DNA from: Podospora pseudoanserina
Lineage: Eukaryota; Ascomycota; Sordariomycetes; Sordariales; Podosporaceae
Length of the DNA: 64,000 nt
NCBI RefSeq assembly: GCF_035222485.1
Contig: NC_085921.1
Span: forward strand, 682,001 to 746,000
Reading direction: 5' to 3'
Shown: positions 38,862-48,706 of the stretch, piece by piece
How the letters are laid out: the number at the start of each line of letters is the position of its first letter
How positions within the stretch are numbered: the stretch's first letter is position 1
Program-made: the position numbers and the translations under genes
Notes under the pieces: model-generated
Database searches by the model: none
Told to the model about the DNA's origin: nothing
The model's input: the letters and a program-made list of their open reading frames with translations, nothing else

Positions 38862-40243
38862 ATGTCTGCCGCCAGAAACCTCCAAAAGGCCCTGCGCCCT
38901 CTGGCTCGCCAGGTGGCCTCCCCCGCCGTCCAGAGACGCACCTTCGTTGCCGCCGCTGGTGCTGTCCGCGCTGCTGCCGTCTCCCGCGCCGCTGCCCCCG
39001 TTGCTAAGCAGCAGACCCGCGGTGTCAAGACCATCGACTTTGCCGGTCACAAGGAGGATGTCTACGAGCGTGCCGACTGGCCCGTTGAGAAGCTCCAGGT
39101 ATGTTCTAATCCGACTCTTTTCGACCAATTGGGACTCAACTGGGTCCTGATTGGCCCTTTTTAGAGAGGCATTTATAGCTAACTTGAGTGACCACTCCCA
39201 CAGGACTACTTCAAGAACGACACTCTCGCTCTCATCGGCTACGGCTCCCAGGGTCACGGCCAGGGTCTCAACCTCCGTGACAACGGCATCAACGTCATCA
39301 TTGGTGTCCGCAAGGATGGCAAGTCGTGGAAGGATGCCATTCAGGACGGCTGGGTTCCCGGCAAGAACCTCTTCGAGGTCGACGAGGCCATCTCCAAGGG
39401 TACCATCATCATGAACCTGCTCTCGGATGCCGCTCAGTCCGAGACCTGGCCTCACATCAAGCCCCAGATCACCAAGGGCAAGGTAAGCTCATCCCTGTTT
39501 GGTGGGCTCCGTGGAGAACAACGTCATGCTGACATAGCTGCCCTTAGACCCTCTACTTCTCCCACGGTTTCTCCCCCGTGTTCAAGGATCTCACCAAGGT
39601 CGAGGTCCCCACTGACGTCGACGTCATCCTCTGCGCCCCCAAGGGTTCCGGCCGCACCGTCCGCTCCCTTTTCAAGGAGGGCCGTGGCATCAACTCCTCC
39701 TTCGCCGTCTACCAGGATGTGACCGGCAAGGCCAAGGAGAAGGCCATCGCCATGGGTGTTGCCATTGGCTCCGGCTACCTCTACGAGACCACCTTCGAGA
39801 AGGAGGTCTACTCTGACCTCTACGGTGAGCGCGGCTGCCTCATGGGTGGTATCCACGGCATGTTCCTCGCCCAGTACGAGGTTCTCCGTGAGCGCGGCCA
39901 CTCCCCCAGCGAGGCTTTCAACGAGACCGTCGAGGAGGCTACCCAGTCCCTCTACCCCCTCATTGGTGCCTACGGCATGGACTGGATGTTCGACGCCTGC
40001 TCCACCACCGCCCGCCGCGGTGCCATTGACTGGACTCCCAAGTTCAAGGACGCCCTCAAGCCCGTCTTCAACAACCTCTACGACTCGGTCAAGGACGGCT
40101 CCGAGACCAAGCGCTCCCTCGAGTACAACTCCCAGCCCGACTACCGTGAGAAGTACGAGAAGGAGCTCGAGGAGATCCGCAACCTCGAGATCTGGCGCGC
40201 CGGCAAGGCCGTCCGTGCCCTCCGCCCCGAGAACACCAAGTAA
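38862..40243 (+). CDS. ilv-2: Ketol-acid reductoisomerase, mitochondrial
   Basis: Three exons: 38862-39098, 39204-39482 and 39548-40243, with introns of 105 and 65 bp. They encode 403 residues, the usual fungal length. The N-terminus (MSAARNLQKALRPLARQV) is a basic, Ala/Arg-rich mitochondrial presequence. The Rossmann NADPH loop GYGSQGHGQ is at about 91-99, followed by the acetohydroxyacid isomeroreductase catalytic domain with conserved FSHGF, APKGSG and ETTFEKEVYSDLYGE segments. The enzyme converts 2-acetolactate and 2-aceto-2-hydroxybutyrate to the dihydroxy acids of valine, leucine and isoleucine synthesis, using Mg2+ and NADPH in mitochondria. Codon use is strongly biased to C-ending codons, which suggests high expression. 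Confidence 0.96.
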
Positions 40244-40816
40244 GGTGTTTGAAGGAGTGTTGTGGCGTTGATGGTGGTGGTGCTGGGTTGATTGGTTTCT
40301 GGTCCGGGAAAACAAAAACAGTTTATGATACTCTGGTCATGGGATTGGGAGCAGAAAAAAAGGTTCACGGAAAATGGACTTGTGTGCCCAAACACTAGGG
40401 GATACGGGATATACCTCGGGCAAATGGGGATCAAAAAGCCTTGATTCGTTTTGCGGCCATTGCGATGTTTTTTCATTTTTCTCAAGTTTTTCTTTCAGTT
40501 AATGGGTGGTTCTTGTACATATATACCTGATGAATGCATTTCGGAGTTGACATGGAGAGAACTTTTGTTTCAAGGTTTATGTGTGCTTTATGTGAGGTGA
40601 TGTGGTTGGATGTGTAGGGTAAGTAATCTTGTTTTCTATTGGTTGGTCGTGGCTAACATGGAGATAGATCCACCTCGGAACGTCGATTGGATATGGAGCG
40701 TTGTCAAGTTAAGCAGCAATCAAGTCGACTTGGTGAAGTAAATCATTATGGGAATTTGGTGGTGTTCACAGCATTGGTTTCTATCTTTTGGTTTCAGACT
40801 CCTCTAGTCTCAACAT
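40244..40816. other. Convergent 3' spacer
   Basis: 573 bp between the stop codons of ilv-2 and the PLP enzyme. It is T/G-rich on the plus strand after ilv-2 and contains no coding frame I would defend. Confidence 0.6.
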
Positions 40817-41946
40817 TCACTGGTCCTTGAACAGCTCCCCCAGCGCAGCCAAACTCACATTTCCACCACTAAACACCACCCCCAGATCCCACCCCTCCTC
40901 TCCCCCTTCCTGCTCAACCATTTTCCTAAAATCCTCGTTATACAGCGCAACTGCTAAGCCGACCACAGCAGAGGGCTCAACCACCACCTTGAGGCGCTCA
41001 TACACCAGCCTCATGGCCGCCCTGATCTGGTCCTCGGTGACGGAGTACATCCCGTTGACCAACCTCCTTTCATAAATGATACTCCAGGGTATTTTGCCCA
41101 CCGGCGTCCTCAGCCCATCACCAATGGTCAGCGACTTGACGGCCTCGACTCTCTTACCAGAGTAATACCCCCTCTTGCCGTCGTCTGCCCCCTCAAAGGA
41201 GGGCTCAGCACCAAAGACTTTCGTCTTGCTCTCGGAGCAGGCGAGGGCGGTGCCGGAGAGGAGACCGCCGCCCCCGCAGGGGGTGATGATTGCGTTTAGG
41301 GGGGTGGGGACTTGGGATAGGAGCTCGAGGGCGGCGGTTCCCTGGCCGGCGATGATGTGAGGGTGGTCGTAGGGGGGGATGAGGGCTGCGCCGGTGGAGG
41401 AGATAATTTTCTGGGCGGCGGCTTCGCGCTCTGGGGCTGTGGGGCCGGAGAAGGTGATTTGGGCGGAGTAGGAGAGGGTGGCGGCTATTTTGGAGGGGGT
41501 GGAGATTGTGGGCATGACGATGTAGGCTGGGATGGAGGAGGTTTTGGCGGCTAGAGAGAGGGCTTGGGCGTGGTTGCCTGGGGGGTTAGGTAAGTGATGG
41601 GGTGAGGGGGGGGGGTAGTGTAAATACCTGATGAGTGAGTTACCACACCGCGGGAGGGGTCAAAGTCGGGGGATTGCTTCAGGCGTTCGATGGCGTGGAA
41701 AGCACCGCGGGCCTTGAAGGCGCCGATGCGTTGGAAGTTTTCGCATTTGAAATGGATGCGGAGGATGGGGTTGGAGGGGGTTTGGCCGGACCACTCTGTG
41801 TTGGAGAGGGATTCGGGGGTTTGGGGGGTGGAGGCGAGGGTGTTGATGTAGGTTGAGGTGAGGACGGGGGTCTGGTGGATGAAGGGTTTGATGAGTTTGT
41901 GAGCTTCTTGGACGGAGGCCAAAGTGAGGGTTTCGGGGGAAGACAT
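40817..41946 (-). CDS. Fold-type II PLP enzyme, serine racemase/threonine dehydratase-like
   Basis: Two exons, 41946-41628 and 41577-40817, around a 50-bp intron (GTATTT donor, CCCCAG acceptor). They encode 359 residues. The PLP-binding Lys is K78 in FQRIGAFKARGA. SSGNHAQA follows at about 105, and the phosphate-binding loop CGGGGLLSG lies near the middle. The C-terminal FSGGN block is present. There is no ACT regulatory domain, so this is a catabolic type rather than the isoleucine-pathway threonine deaminase. Relatives include mammalian serine racemase and yeast Sry1 (threo-3-hydroxyaspartate dehydratase); substrate cannot be fixed from sequence. An in-frame extension upstream of 41946 exists but the MSSPETLTLASV start fits the family best. 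It converges on ilv-2 and diverges from the dioxygenase gene. Confidence 0.88.
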
Positions 41947-42341
41947 TGTGATGGTGTGTTCGAGCCCGGGCCGGGAGTGGATCGGGGTTCGGATCCGGAT
42001 CGCAAGGTAGTTTTGATGTAAAGTGTAAGTTGACAGCACACACGACTGGTGATTAGCAAGTTTTATGTGCAATGAGTTTGGTATGGCAGTGAGACGTTCA
42101 AATTGAGTTTTAAAGGTAAAGAATCCTAGCCCAGGATAACTCCACCTGTCTTAGCCCTGCTGTTGACATTTGACATTCTCGCCTTCCTAATCGAGGTTGA
42201 CATGGCGGGCTGGCCGGGTGAGGGGTTGATTAGCTGAGGAGTTGCTATGGCCCGATAACGGAGCACCGCAACGGTCCGAACCGGTCAGAGGAAGCGTTTT
42301 CACCGTCAAAGCCCGTTAAGAGCACCCCGACCACGGGAGAT

Positions 42342-42366
42342 AACGGCCGGAATTTCTCCGGCCGTT
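42342..42366. promoter_or_regulatory. Inverted repeat with CGG-N7-CCG core
   Basis: Ten-base arms (AACGGCCGGA / TCCGGCCGTT) flank a 5-base spacer. The central geometry CGG-N7-CCG is of the type bound by Zn2Cys6 fungal regulators. A role for either flanking gene is inferred. Confidence 0.45.
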
Positions 42367-42400
42367 TCGATCGGGCGTCTTGGGAAAAAATGGGGAGGGA

Positions 42401-42426
42401 GGCCGGCTGAGGCCGGTTATGGCCGG
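42401..42426. promoter_or_regulatory. Three GGCCGG motifs at exact 10-bp spacing
   Basis: GGCCGG begins at 42401, 42411 and 42421, so each copy falls on the same helical face. The intervening 4 bases differ (CTGA, TTAT), so this is not a simple tandem duplication. A direct-repeat array of CGG half-sites is plausible. Confidence 0.4.
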
Positions 42427-42891
42427 AGATGGGTGGAGCTCGTTTGTTGCTGTTACATAGCTAGTGCATAGTCGACACAACTGCATGGGTTGCTTTCTTC
42501 GACTTCATTCGGATGCAAGGGTGACGACAGGAATATAGGGTGAGTTTCTCTTATCTTTTCGGCTGGTCATGGTGAGGGCGCATGAACTGTATTTTGGTGT
42601 GTTTGGACTGACTTGCACGACCATAGGCGTGCACCAGTGACGTTGAGGTTAGGGTTGGTGCTGGTGGTTATCTTGCTTGATATTGCGAGCTTAGGAATAT
42701 ATAATATGCTGATTCGAACCATTATATCTTTGTCGAGATCCCGCTGCCAGACACAATGGCCGGGCCAGCAAGGTGACAGTCCCGTGGTCTCCTCGTGGCT
42801 TTCCATGACAAAGAGAAATCGGTCTGTCGGATATCAAACCATCCGGGGGAGTTGCTAGTTCGCATAGACGGTCAAGATGTAACCAGGGCGA

Positions 42892-42911
42892 GGCCGGAAT
42901 ATATTCCGGCC
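42892..42911. promoter_or_regulatory. Perfect 20-bp palindrome, CGG-N8-CCG, upstream of IDO
   Basis: The sequence GGCCGGAATATATTCCGGCC is identical to its reverse complement over all 20 bases. It lies about 120 bp before the dioxygenase ATG and 6 bp before a TATA-like motif. The outer triplets CGG and CCG in inverted orientation suit a dimeric Zn2Cys6 regulator. Confidence 0.6.
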
Positions 42912-42917
42912 ATGGTG

Positions 42918-42923
42918 TATATA
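42918..42923 (+). promoter_or_regulatory. TATA-like box of the IDO gene
   Basis: TATATA lies within GTGTATATAGG about 108 bp upstream of the IDO start codon, a plausible position for a core promoter element with a short leader. Confidence 0.4.
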
Positions 42924-43030
42924 GGCGAGCAAGTTGGCCAGTCTTCAGGACCAAATCAACAGCTTCAATCTCAACTTCAAACATTTTCTCGACACTTCGA
43001 ACCCTCAAAGATTCGTGACCTCAAGACACA

Positions 43031-44528
43031 ATGGGTTCCCTATCCAACCCCGTCACCCCCTTAAATGTCCTCACAGACGCCAAACCAGACGACACCTCCC
43101 TCCCAGCCTTTATGGTGTCCACCACCCGCGGCTTCCTCCCCCGTGCCGACCCCATCGTCACTCTACCCCCCGAGTTTGACCCTCTGGAGTCGATCCTTCA
43201 GCGTATGCCCGTCAAGACGGCCTCTGGTGAGCCTGGCCTCCTAGCCGAGGGCAAGCTGGGCAATGTCGTCCTGTCCGAGCTCCCAGACTTGACCTCCCAC
43301 ATCGACAAGTACGCCCCCAACCTCCCCTTGATGAACGCCCTGTATCGAGACTACTCCTTCCTCTTGTCCGCCTTCCTCCTCGAACCATGCCACCTCCGCT
43401 TCATCAAAGGAGAACCTTACGGCCTAGCCCGTGATGTCCTCCCAGCCAACATTGCCCGCCCAATCAAGCGCTGTGCCGAATTGTATGACACCCCTAACCC
43501 CCTTTCCTCTTATCACTGTTGCTAACCCTCCTGCCACGAAAAGAACGGGCTTCAAACCCTTCATGGAATACGCCGGCTCCTACGCCCTCTACAACTACCG
43601 CCTCGCCAACCCCCCCTCTGGCCTCTCCTACCCCAACCTCCGCCTCATCCGCGCGTTCGAGCACGGGCTCGACCCCGCCTCCTCCGAGGCAGGCTTCGTG
43701 CTCGTGCATATCGCCATGGTCTCCCACTCCCCTCTGCTAGTCTCAGGCTGCGTCAACGCCATATCGTCCGCTACCTCCCGCGACAGGAGCAGGTTCAACA
43801 CCGCCCTCGGGGAGGAGATGTTGACCGCGTTGCGCAACATCAACAGGTCGATGGAGACGATGTGGCAAAAGTCCAAACCGGGGAGTTACACCTCGTTTCG
43901 GACCTTCATCTTTGGGATCACCTCGCAAAGCATGTTTCCCGACGGGGTGCTGTACGAGGGGATAGAGGAGTACGAAGGGGAAAGACAGAGTTTCAGGGGA
44001 GAGTCGGGGGCGAACGATAGTATGATTCCACTGATGGATAGTTTGTTGAGTATTCCGATGCCGGAGACGCCGTTGACGGAGATATTGAAGGATTTTAGGC
44101 AGTACAGGCCGTCGAATCACCGGGATTTTATCAAGTATGTAGCTGAGAGGCAGGATGAGTTGGGGATCAAGCGATGGGCTTTGGGCGAGGAGGAGGAGGA
44201 GGAGGAGGAGGGGAGGGAGACAAGGAGGCTTTGGTTGAGGCTGTTGGATCAGGTGAGGGAGTTTAGGTGGCGGCATTGGTGTTTTGCTAGGGAGTATATC
44301 CTCAAGCAGACTTCGCATCCTACTGCTACGGGGGGGAGTCCGATTGTGACTTGGTTGCCTAATCAGTTGGGTGCTGTGTTGGCTGAGATGGAGAAGATTT
44401 ATGGGGAGGGTGGTGGGGGTGAGAAGCTGGGGGAGGAGATCGAGGAGATTATGGACTTGGTGGGGAGGCAGAGGGAGATGTTGGAGAAGGAGGTGAGGAA
44501 GTTTTGCGAGGAGAGGGGTGTTAACTAG
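43031..44528 (+). CDS. Indoleamine 2,3-dioxygenase
   Basis: Two exons, 43031-43482 and 43544-44528, with a 61-bp intron (GTATGA donor, CTAAC branch, AAAG acceptor). They encode 478 residues. Conserved IDO blocks are visible: the YRDYSFL region in exon 1, FRTFIFGITSQSMFPDGV, FRGESGANDS at about 300-310, the LTEILKDFRQYRPSNHRDFI block, and RWRHWCFAREYI with the probable proximal haem ligand His at 395. The enzyme opens the indole ring of L-tryptophan to N-formylkynurenine, the first step of the kynurenine route to NAD+ and of tryptophan catabolism. An acidic Glu run (about 380) sits in a variable loop. Fungi often carry several IDO paralogues; which one this is cannot be told here. Confidence 0.93.
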
Positions 44529-44745
44529 GTAGAAATGTGGCTCGGTATGGCGTTTGTGAGTAAATGATGCAAAATCGAGATTTGTCTCCCCTTAACCAAT
44601 GCTATGCTTTCTACTTCTCTCTTTCTACAAATCGCAAACAGTTCCAACGCCAACTCCATTAATACCCCCTACTCATACCACCCATACCATTACATTATCA
44701 TGACCCATTCCTGTCACTTTAAACCAGATCCCCCCTCCCCCCAAT

Positions 44746-45945
44746 TCAAAAAGCCATAACCATCCCAGCCACCCAAACCAAAGCTCCCACAAATCCCCCC
44801 TTATACCTCACAGCAGCCCCCGTCCCCAGCAAAGCCTTCGCAACCCCAGCCGTCTCCCCCGCTCTCACAAGCGTACAGCTCGCCGTCCCACAACCATACC
44901 CATCAGGACAGCACCCCTCACTTTCATCCCTCTCATTGCACATGAACCACCCATTAGCACACTCATCCCCCATCACAGGCGGCGCACCAGTCGGCATCGG
45001 CACCGCAACCGTCACCCCATTGCCATCAACCACCGTCGTCGAGGAAGTCAAAGGCGGGCAATCAGTCTCGGCGCAATCCCGACCTATCTGACAACACCCC
45101 CCCTCGTTATTCGCGCGAGCAAGACAAGCATAATACCCCGTGGGACAAAATCCCGGTTCACCCGTTGTAGACGTCTCCGGGGCGTCATCAGACGTAGTTG
45201 TCGATGACTGGGGTCGAGTCGACGTTGTTTCTGGAGTAGAACTCGACTCTGAAGTAGTTGTTATTGTTGTCTCCAGCGGAGCCGAGGTCGTGGTTGTAGT
45301 TAGGATGGGAACAGGAGTGGACACTATCCCCTCTTTGACACCTACAGTTTCATATCAGTCAACCATCCCACCAAAAATCCATGTCAAGATGGGCACTTAC
45401 AACCCAACCCGCCGCAAACCCACCCCTTCAAACAACACCCTCCCCCAACCTCACTCGGGCACCCAACCCCCCCCTCCCCGCAACTCGCCACGCCCCCCGT
45501 GCACTGGGTGTTATCCGGGCAGCAACCCACCGGCCCCAAGCCAGTATCCGGGATTTTGATGCATGTCGACCCTTCGTAGCAGCAGGTGTTGGGGTAGCCG
45601 ATGTTGCTGCATGATAGGGTGTCTGTCGGACAGGACCACTGTCTTTTGCTTACTCCCAGCACCCCTCGTCGTTGTGGGTTGGGGGATGCGGGTGGAGGGG
45701 GGTTGTAGACTGCGCGGAGGGGGGCGGAGAAGGAGGTTCCATCTCTCGGGAGGAGGACCGCAGCAGAAGAGTTGGAAGGGGATGTATGGGAGGGGTCGAA
45801 GGCGCAAAAGTGGGAGTGGAATTTGAGGGAGGGGTTGTTGGGGGGCATTTTTCGGATGGCGGTTGGTTGTTGGAGGGGGTTTTGTTGTTCGGCGAGGGAG
45901 AGGTGGGCGGTTATTAAGGTCCAGAGCGGGAGGGGAGGGGCGCAT
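44746..45945 (-). CDS. Secreted cysteine-rich protein, probably GPI-anchored (frame conflict at signal peptide)
   Basis: Two coding blocks, about 45944-45401 and 45341-44746, flank a 59-bp intron with an ideal GTAAGT donor. The mature part has two clusters of closely spaced cysteines with CC pairs (SNIGYPNTCCYEGSTCIKI, GPVGCCPD, GGGCCLKGW). A Ser/Thr-rich stalk comes next, then two further Cys modules (GGCCQIGRDC, EGCCPDGYGC). The C-terminus is hydrophobic (FVGALVWVAGMVMAF), as in GPI-anchored surface proteins. A convincing signal peptide (LPLWTLITAHLSLA) is open in the coding frame but has no ATG. The nearest ATG, at 45945, is one base out of frame, and the next in-frame ATG is at 45848, after the signal. 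I do not know the function; a cell-surface role is inferred. Confidence 0.6.
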
Positions 45946-46663
45946 TGTGGTGGTGGTGGTGGTGGTGAGTGAGTGAGGTTGTCTGTGATCTGGGGAGGGA
46001 GCGGTGTTGCGAATTGAATTGAATTGCGGTGTAGCGTCGGGTGCACAAGAGGGGTTACCGTCGCGCGGGCACAGCGGGGGTAATTCAACAGAGAAAAATG
46101 TGTCAACAATAAATCATGCAAGAACCTCAACCCTGGAAGAGCCGTCTGTATCGCCAGAGGAGGCGTGGTCGTGATTGTAAATGTTCAGCTGTCGCAAGTC
46201 GTATGCGCAAACAGCTATGTTGACATTCTGTGGGTCCGGCTCTTTGGCCGAGAACACCCCGACAACGCAACGGTCAGGGGAGGGGGGGGCGCTGCTTATC
46301 GTTGCTTGGCGTACACGTTGGCTGGAGCTAAACTGTGAGAAGGGGTCAATGATGTCTGGACAGACAACCAGATAAAAGTCAGTGAGTGGATCTCCTGTAA
46401 GATCTGAGTCAAAAATGAAGAATAGAAAACAGGGTGAACAACAACATCAACAACTGGAAAAGCTCAGTAACACAAACTCTCGGGAACCCCCCTGCATCAC
46501 CCCACCCGACCATCGGAACCCCCCACGTCCAATCATCCCAACTCGGCAGTTTGTTTACATGTCCCCTGAATTGCTTCAACGTTTGTACATTTTAGATTGA
46601 GGGTATCTACCACAGGTGCACATCCATAGTCTTACACAACATCCCCCCACTTATCCAAACTTT
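45946..46663. other. Intergenic spacer
   Basis: 718 bp between the 5' end of the Cys-rich gene and the 3' end of mrm1. A short GTG repeat lies at about 45948-45966. No gene is supported. Confidence 0.55.
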
Positions 46664-48706
46664 TTAAATCTCAAACAGCGTCTCCTTCGTGACCTCCTCA
46701 CCATCCTCCTCCGCTGCCTCCTTCTTCAACACAGCCTTCTGCATCCCCTTCAAAAACGAGGCACACAGCAACGCCCCCGCCACATTGACATTCAAACTAT
46801 CCACCACGCTCTGCCCCGCCATGGAAGGGATATTCAACTCGTAATCCGCCTTCTTGACCACCAGCCTGTCCAACCCCTCACCTTCACTCCCCAGCAACAA
46901 AACACACGGCGTTCTCTTCAACGGGTCCGTCTCCTCAATATCAAACAAATCAACCTGTCTTCTTTGTCTTGTAGCACCCGGCTCCTGCGCAACAGCAGCA
47001 TAAACCTCCCAGCCGTTCGCCCTCGAAGCATTGAGGAACTCGGGCAGAGAATTAATCCCAAAAATGGTCACCTCCTCCGCCGCACCAGCCGATGCCTTCA
47101 ACGCGACAGGCGTGATTTTTGTCCCACCATAGTTTGTAATCGCCACAGCAGCCGCGCCAAAGAACCCGACACTGCGCAGAATAGCACCTAGGTTGACAGG
47201 GTCAAGAATTCTGTCAAGCACCACAACCAAAGGTTTGTGCGTAGCGCTCTTGCGCCAGTAGACAAAGTCATTCGTGCCATTGATAGCAACGTCCTCAGCC
47301 GACTGATGGCCCAACTCGACCGAAAACCCAGGCTTAGCCGCGTACTCAGCCGGGTCCTCAGGAATGGCGCCCAAGGCCACGATCGGTGGCTGAGGGAGAG
47401 CAGACGCTTCAAGAACAAACCCGTTGTGGGGACGGGAAGAAGACATCTTGCTCATGAGACGCATGCCATACTTCCCGGAGACGACCTCGACAGGGACGTT
47501 CTTTTGCTTGGCGAGGGTGCGGATGACTTTCTCGGCTTTGATGTCATCTGAGTTCTGGGACTCGCGGACGTCGTCGCCTTGTTGGATGTAGAGCTTGTAG
47601 AGCTTGCGGCGGCCGGAGCGGAGGGCGGCTTCGACGGAGGAGGAGCCGTAGAGGAACTGGGAGGCGGCGGTGGTGTAGGTGATGCCGATGGGCTCGGGGC
47701 GCTCGTAGGCATTACTGTCGTGGAGGGGTTTGTCCTTGTATTCTCTTGGGGGGCGGTCGTTGAAGTCTCTCGGGGCGCGGTCCTTGAACTCTCTTGGAGG
47801 TCTATCGCCGAAGTCTCTTGGGGGTCTGTCCCCAAAATCTCTGGAGGAGCGCTCTTTGAACTCTCTTGGAGGCCTGTCACCAAAGGTCCTGGGGGGTCTG
47901 TCCCCAAAAGCTCTGGAGGAGCGCTCTTTGAACTCTCTTGGAGGAAAGACCCTCTGAGGCACATCGCCGAAGCTTCTCGATGGCCTGTTACCGTTACGAG
48001 GCGGCCTGTCACCAAAGCTCTTGCCCCGTCTATCCCCGTCACGACTCTCCCTATCAAACTTTCTGTCCCTCGACCCGAAGCTCCTTTCTTCCCGGTCACG
48101 AGAAGGAGCAGTCTTAGCATAACCCCCAAAAGGCCTCTCTCTCCCCTTGTTCGACCTCTTATCCTGCCCCCAAGGATTCATACCCTCCTCCCCCCTCATC
48201 ATAGAAGCAAAACCCCTAGAATCCAACGGCTTTGATGCCGAAGACCTCTCCCTATCCCGGCGAGAAGGACGGACATCCCTCCCTCTCTCACCTCTTGAAT
48301 TGGTAAAAGCATCACCGTCGGCAGAACCCATCCCCATTTCCCGTTTCAGCTGTTTGACCTCTTCGGCTAATTGTCCAGTCTTGAACTTGTAGACCAAACT
48401 TTTCTTGCCATGGCTGTCCTCGGGGTCAAAGAAGCGGGCTTGCTTGGACTTGGGTCTGGCCTTGTCTGGGTACTCGGTGATGTCCTTTCTTCCCTTGCGG
48501 ATCTTGTAGTCGGGGCGTTGGGCTTTGAGTTCATCCCGGAGCTTTTGACGCTCGGCGTAGGTGTGGCCGTCATTTTTGAACTTGCCGGATTGAAGGGTGG
48601 TTGAGACGGAGAAGGCCCTTGAGGAAGGGGTGATGAGTGAGATGACCGAGGGAGATGAGGTGGTTATTGACGGCCTGGTGGCACGGTAGGCCAGTTGGAG
48701 AGCCAT
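46664..48706 (-). CDS. mrm1: Mitochondrial 21S rRNA ribose 2'-O-methyltransferase, MRM1 type
   Basis: A 680-residue frame without introns. The start at 48706 gives a presequence rich in Ser, Thr and Arg (MALQLAYRATRPSITTSS) suited to mitochondrial import. The C-terminal third is a SpoU/TrmH SPOUT methyltransferase. A substrate-binding domain begins near FLYGSSSVEAAL. Motif 1 is LDPVNLGAILRSVGFFGA, motif 2 is LLLGSEGEGLDRL, and motif 3 is IPSMAGQSVVDSLNVNVAGA. Yeast Mrm1 methylates a guanosine in the peptidyl-transferase region of 21S rRNA and is about 410 residues long. The difference here is a long charged Arg/Asp/Pro-rich insert (about residues 130-370) containing a 24-residue tandem repeat. 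The catalytic assignment is firm. Confidence 0.9.
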   Translation of the reverse strand: MALQLAYRATRPSITTSSPSVISLITPSSRAFSVSTTLQSGKFKNDGHTYAERQKLRDELKAQRPDYKIRKGRKDITEYPDKARPKSKQARFFDPEDSHGKKSLVYKFKTGQLAEEVKQLKREMGMGSADGDAFTNSRGERGRDVRPSRRDRERSSASKPLDSRGFASMMRGEEGMNPWGQDKRSNKGRERPFGGYAKTAPSRDREERSFGSRDRKFDRESRDGDRRGKSFGDRPPRNGNRPSRSFGDVPQRVFPPREFKERSSRAFGDRPPRTFGDRPPREFKERSSRDFGDRPPRDFGDRPPREFKDRAPRDFNDRPPREYKDKPLHDSNAYERPEPIGITYTTAASQFLYGSSSVEAALRSGRRKLYKLYIQQGDDVRESQNSDDIKAEKVIRTLAKQKNVPVEVVSGKYGMRLMSKMSSSRPHNGFVLEASALPQPPIVALGAIPEDPAEYAAKPGFSVELGHQSAEDVAINGTNDFVYWRKSATHKPLVVVLDRILDPVNLGAILRSVGFFGAAAVAITNYGGTKITPVALKASAGAAEEVTIFGINSLPEFLNASRANGWEVYAAVAQEPGATRQRRQVDLFDIEETDPLKRTPCVLLLGSEGEGLDRLVVKKADYELNIPSMAGQSVVDSLNVNVAGALLCASFLKGMQKAVLKKEAAEEDGEEVTKETLFEI
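47749..47945. repeat. 72-bp tandem repeat inside mrm1
   Basis: Two long stretches recur 72 bp apart (GGGTCTGTCCCCAAAA at about 47822 and 47894; a block beginning CTGGAGGAGCGCTC at 47841 and 47913). The flanks carry shorter imperfect copies. The encoded 24-residue unit is made of eight-residue blocks of the type RDFGDRPP alternating with REFKERSS. Confidence 0.85.

Larger units (their letters stand above)
41947..43030. other. Divergent promoter region of the PLP enzyme and IDO genes
   Basis: About 1.1 kb containing no gene but several ordered CGG/CCG motifs, annotated separately: an inverted repeat at 42342-42366, three GGCCGG motifs at 42401-42426, a perfect palindrome at 42892-42911, and a TATA-like box at 42918-42923. 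Confidence 0.6.

Noticed and set aside
38745-39455. 236-codon minus-strand frame over the 5' part of ilv-2
   Set aside because: Shadow of the biased ilv-2 codons and it crosses the ilv-2 introns without effect; no domain.
39524-40315. 263-codon minus-strand frame over ilv-2 exon 3
   Set aside because: Gly/Val/Leu-rich mirror of C-ending codons in the reductoisomerase; not a gene.
42705-42720. ATTCGAACC resembling the complement of a tRNA B box
   Set aside because: No A box, acceptor stem or anticodon arm at the right distance; not a tRNA.
47579-48235. 218-codon plus-strand frame in mrm1
   Set aside because: Antisense of the repeat-rich, codon-biased mrm1 insert.
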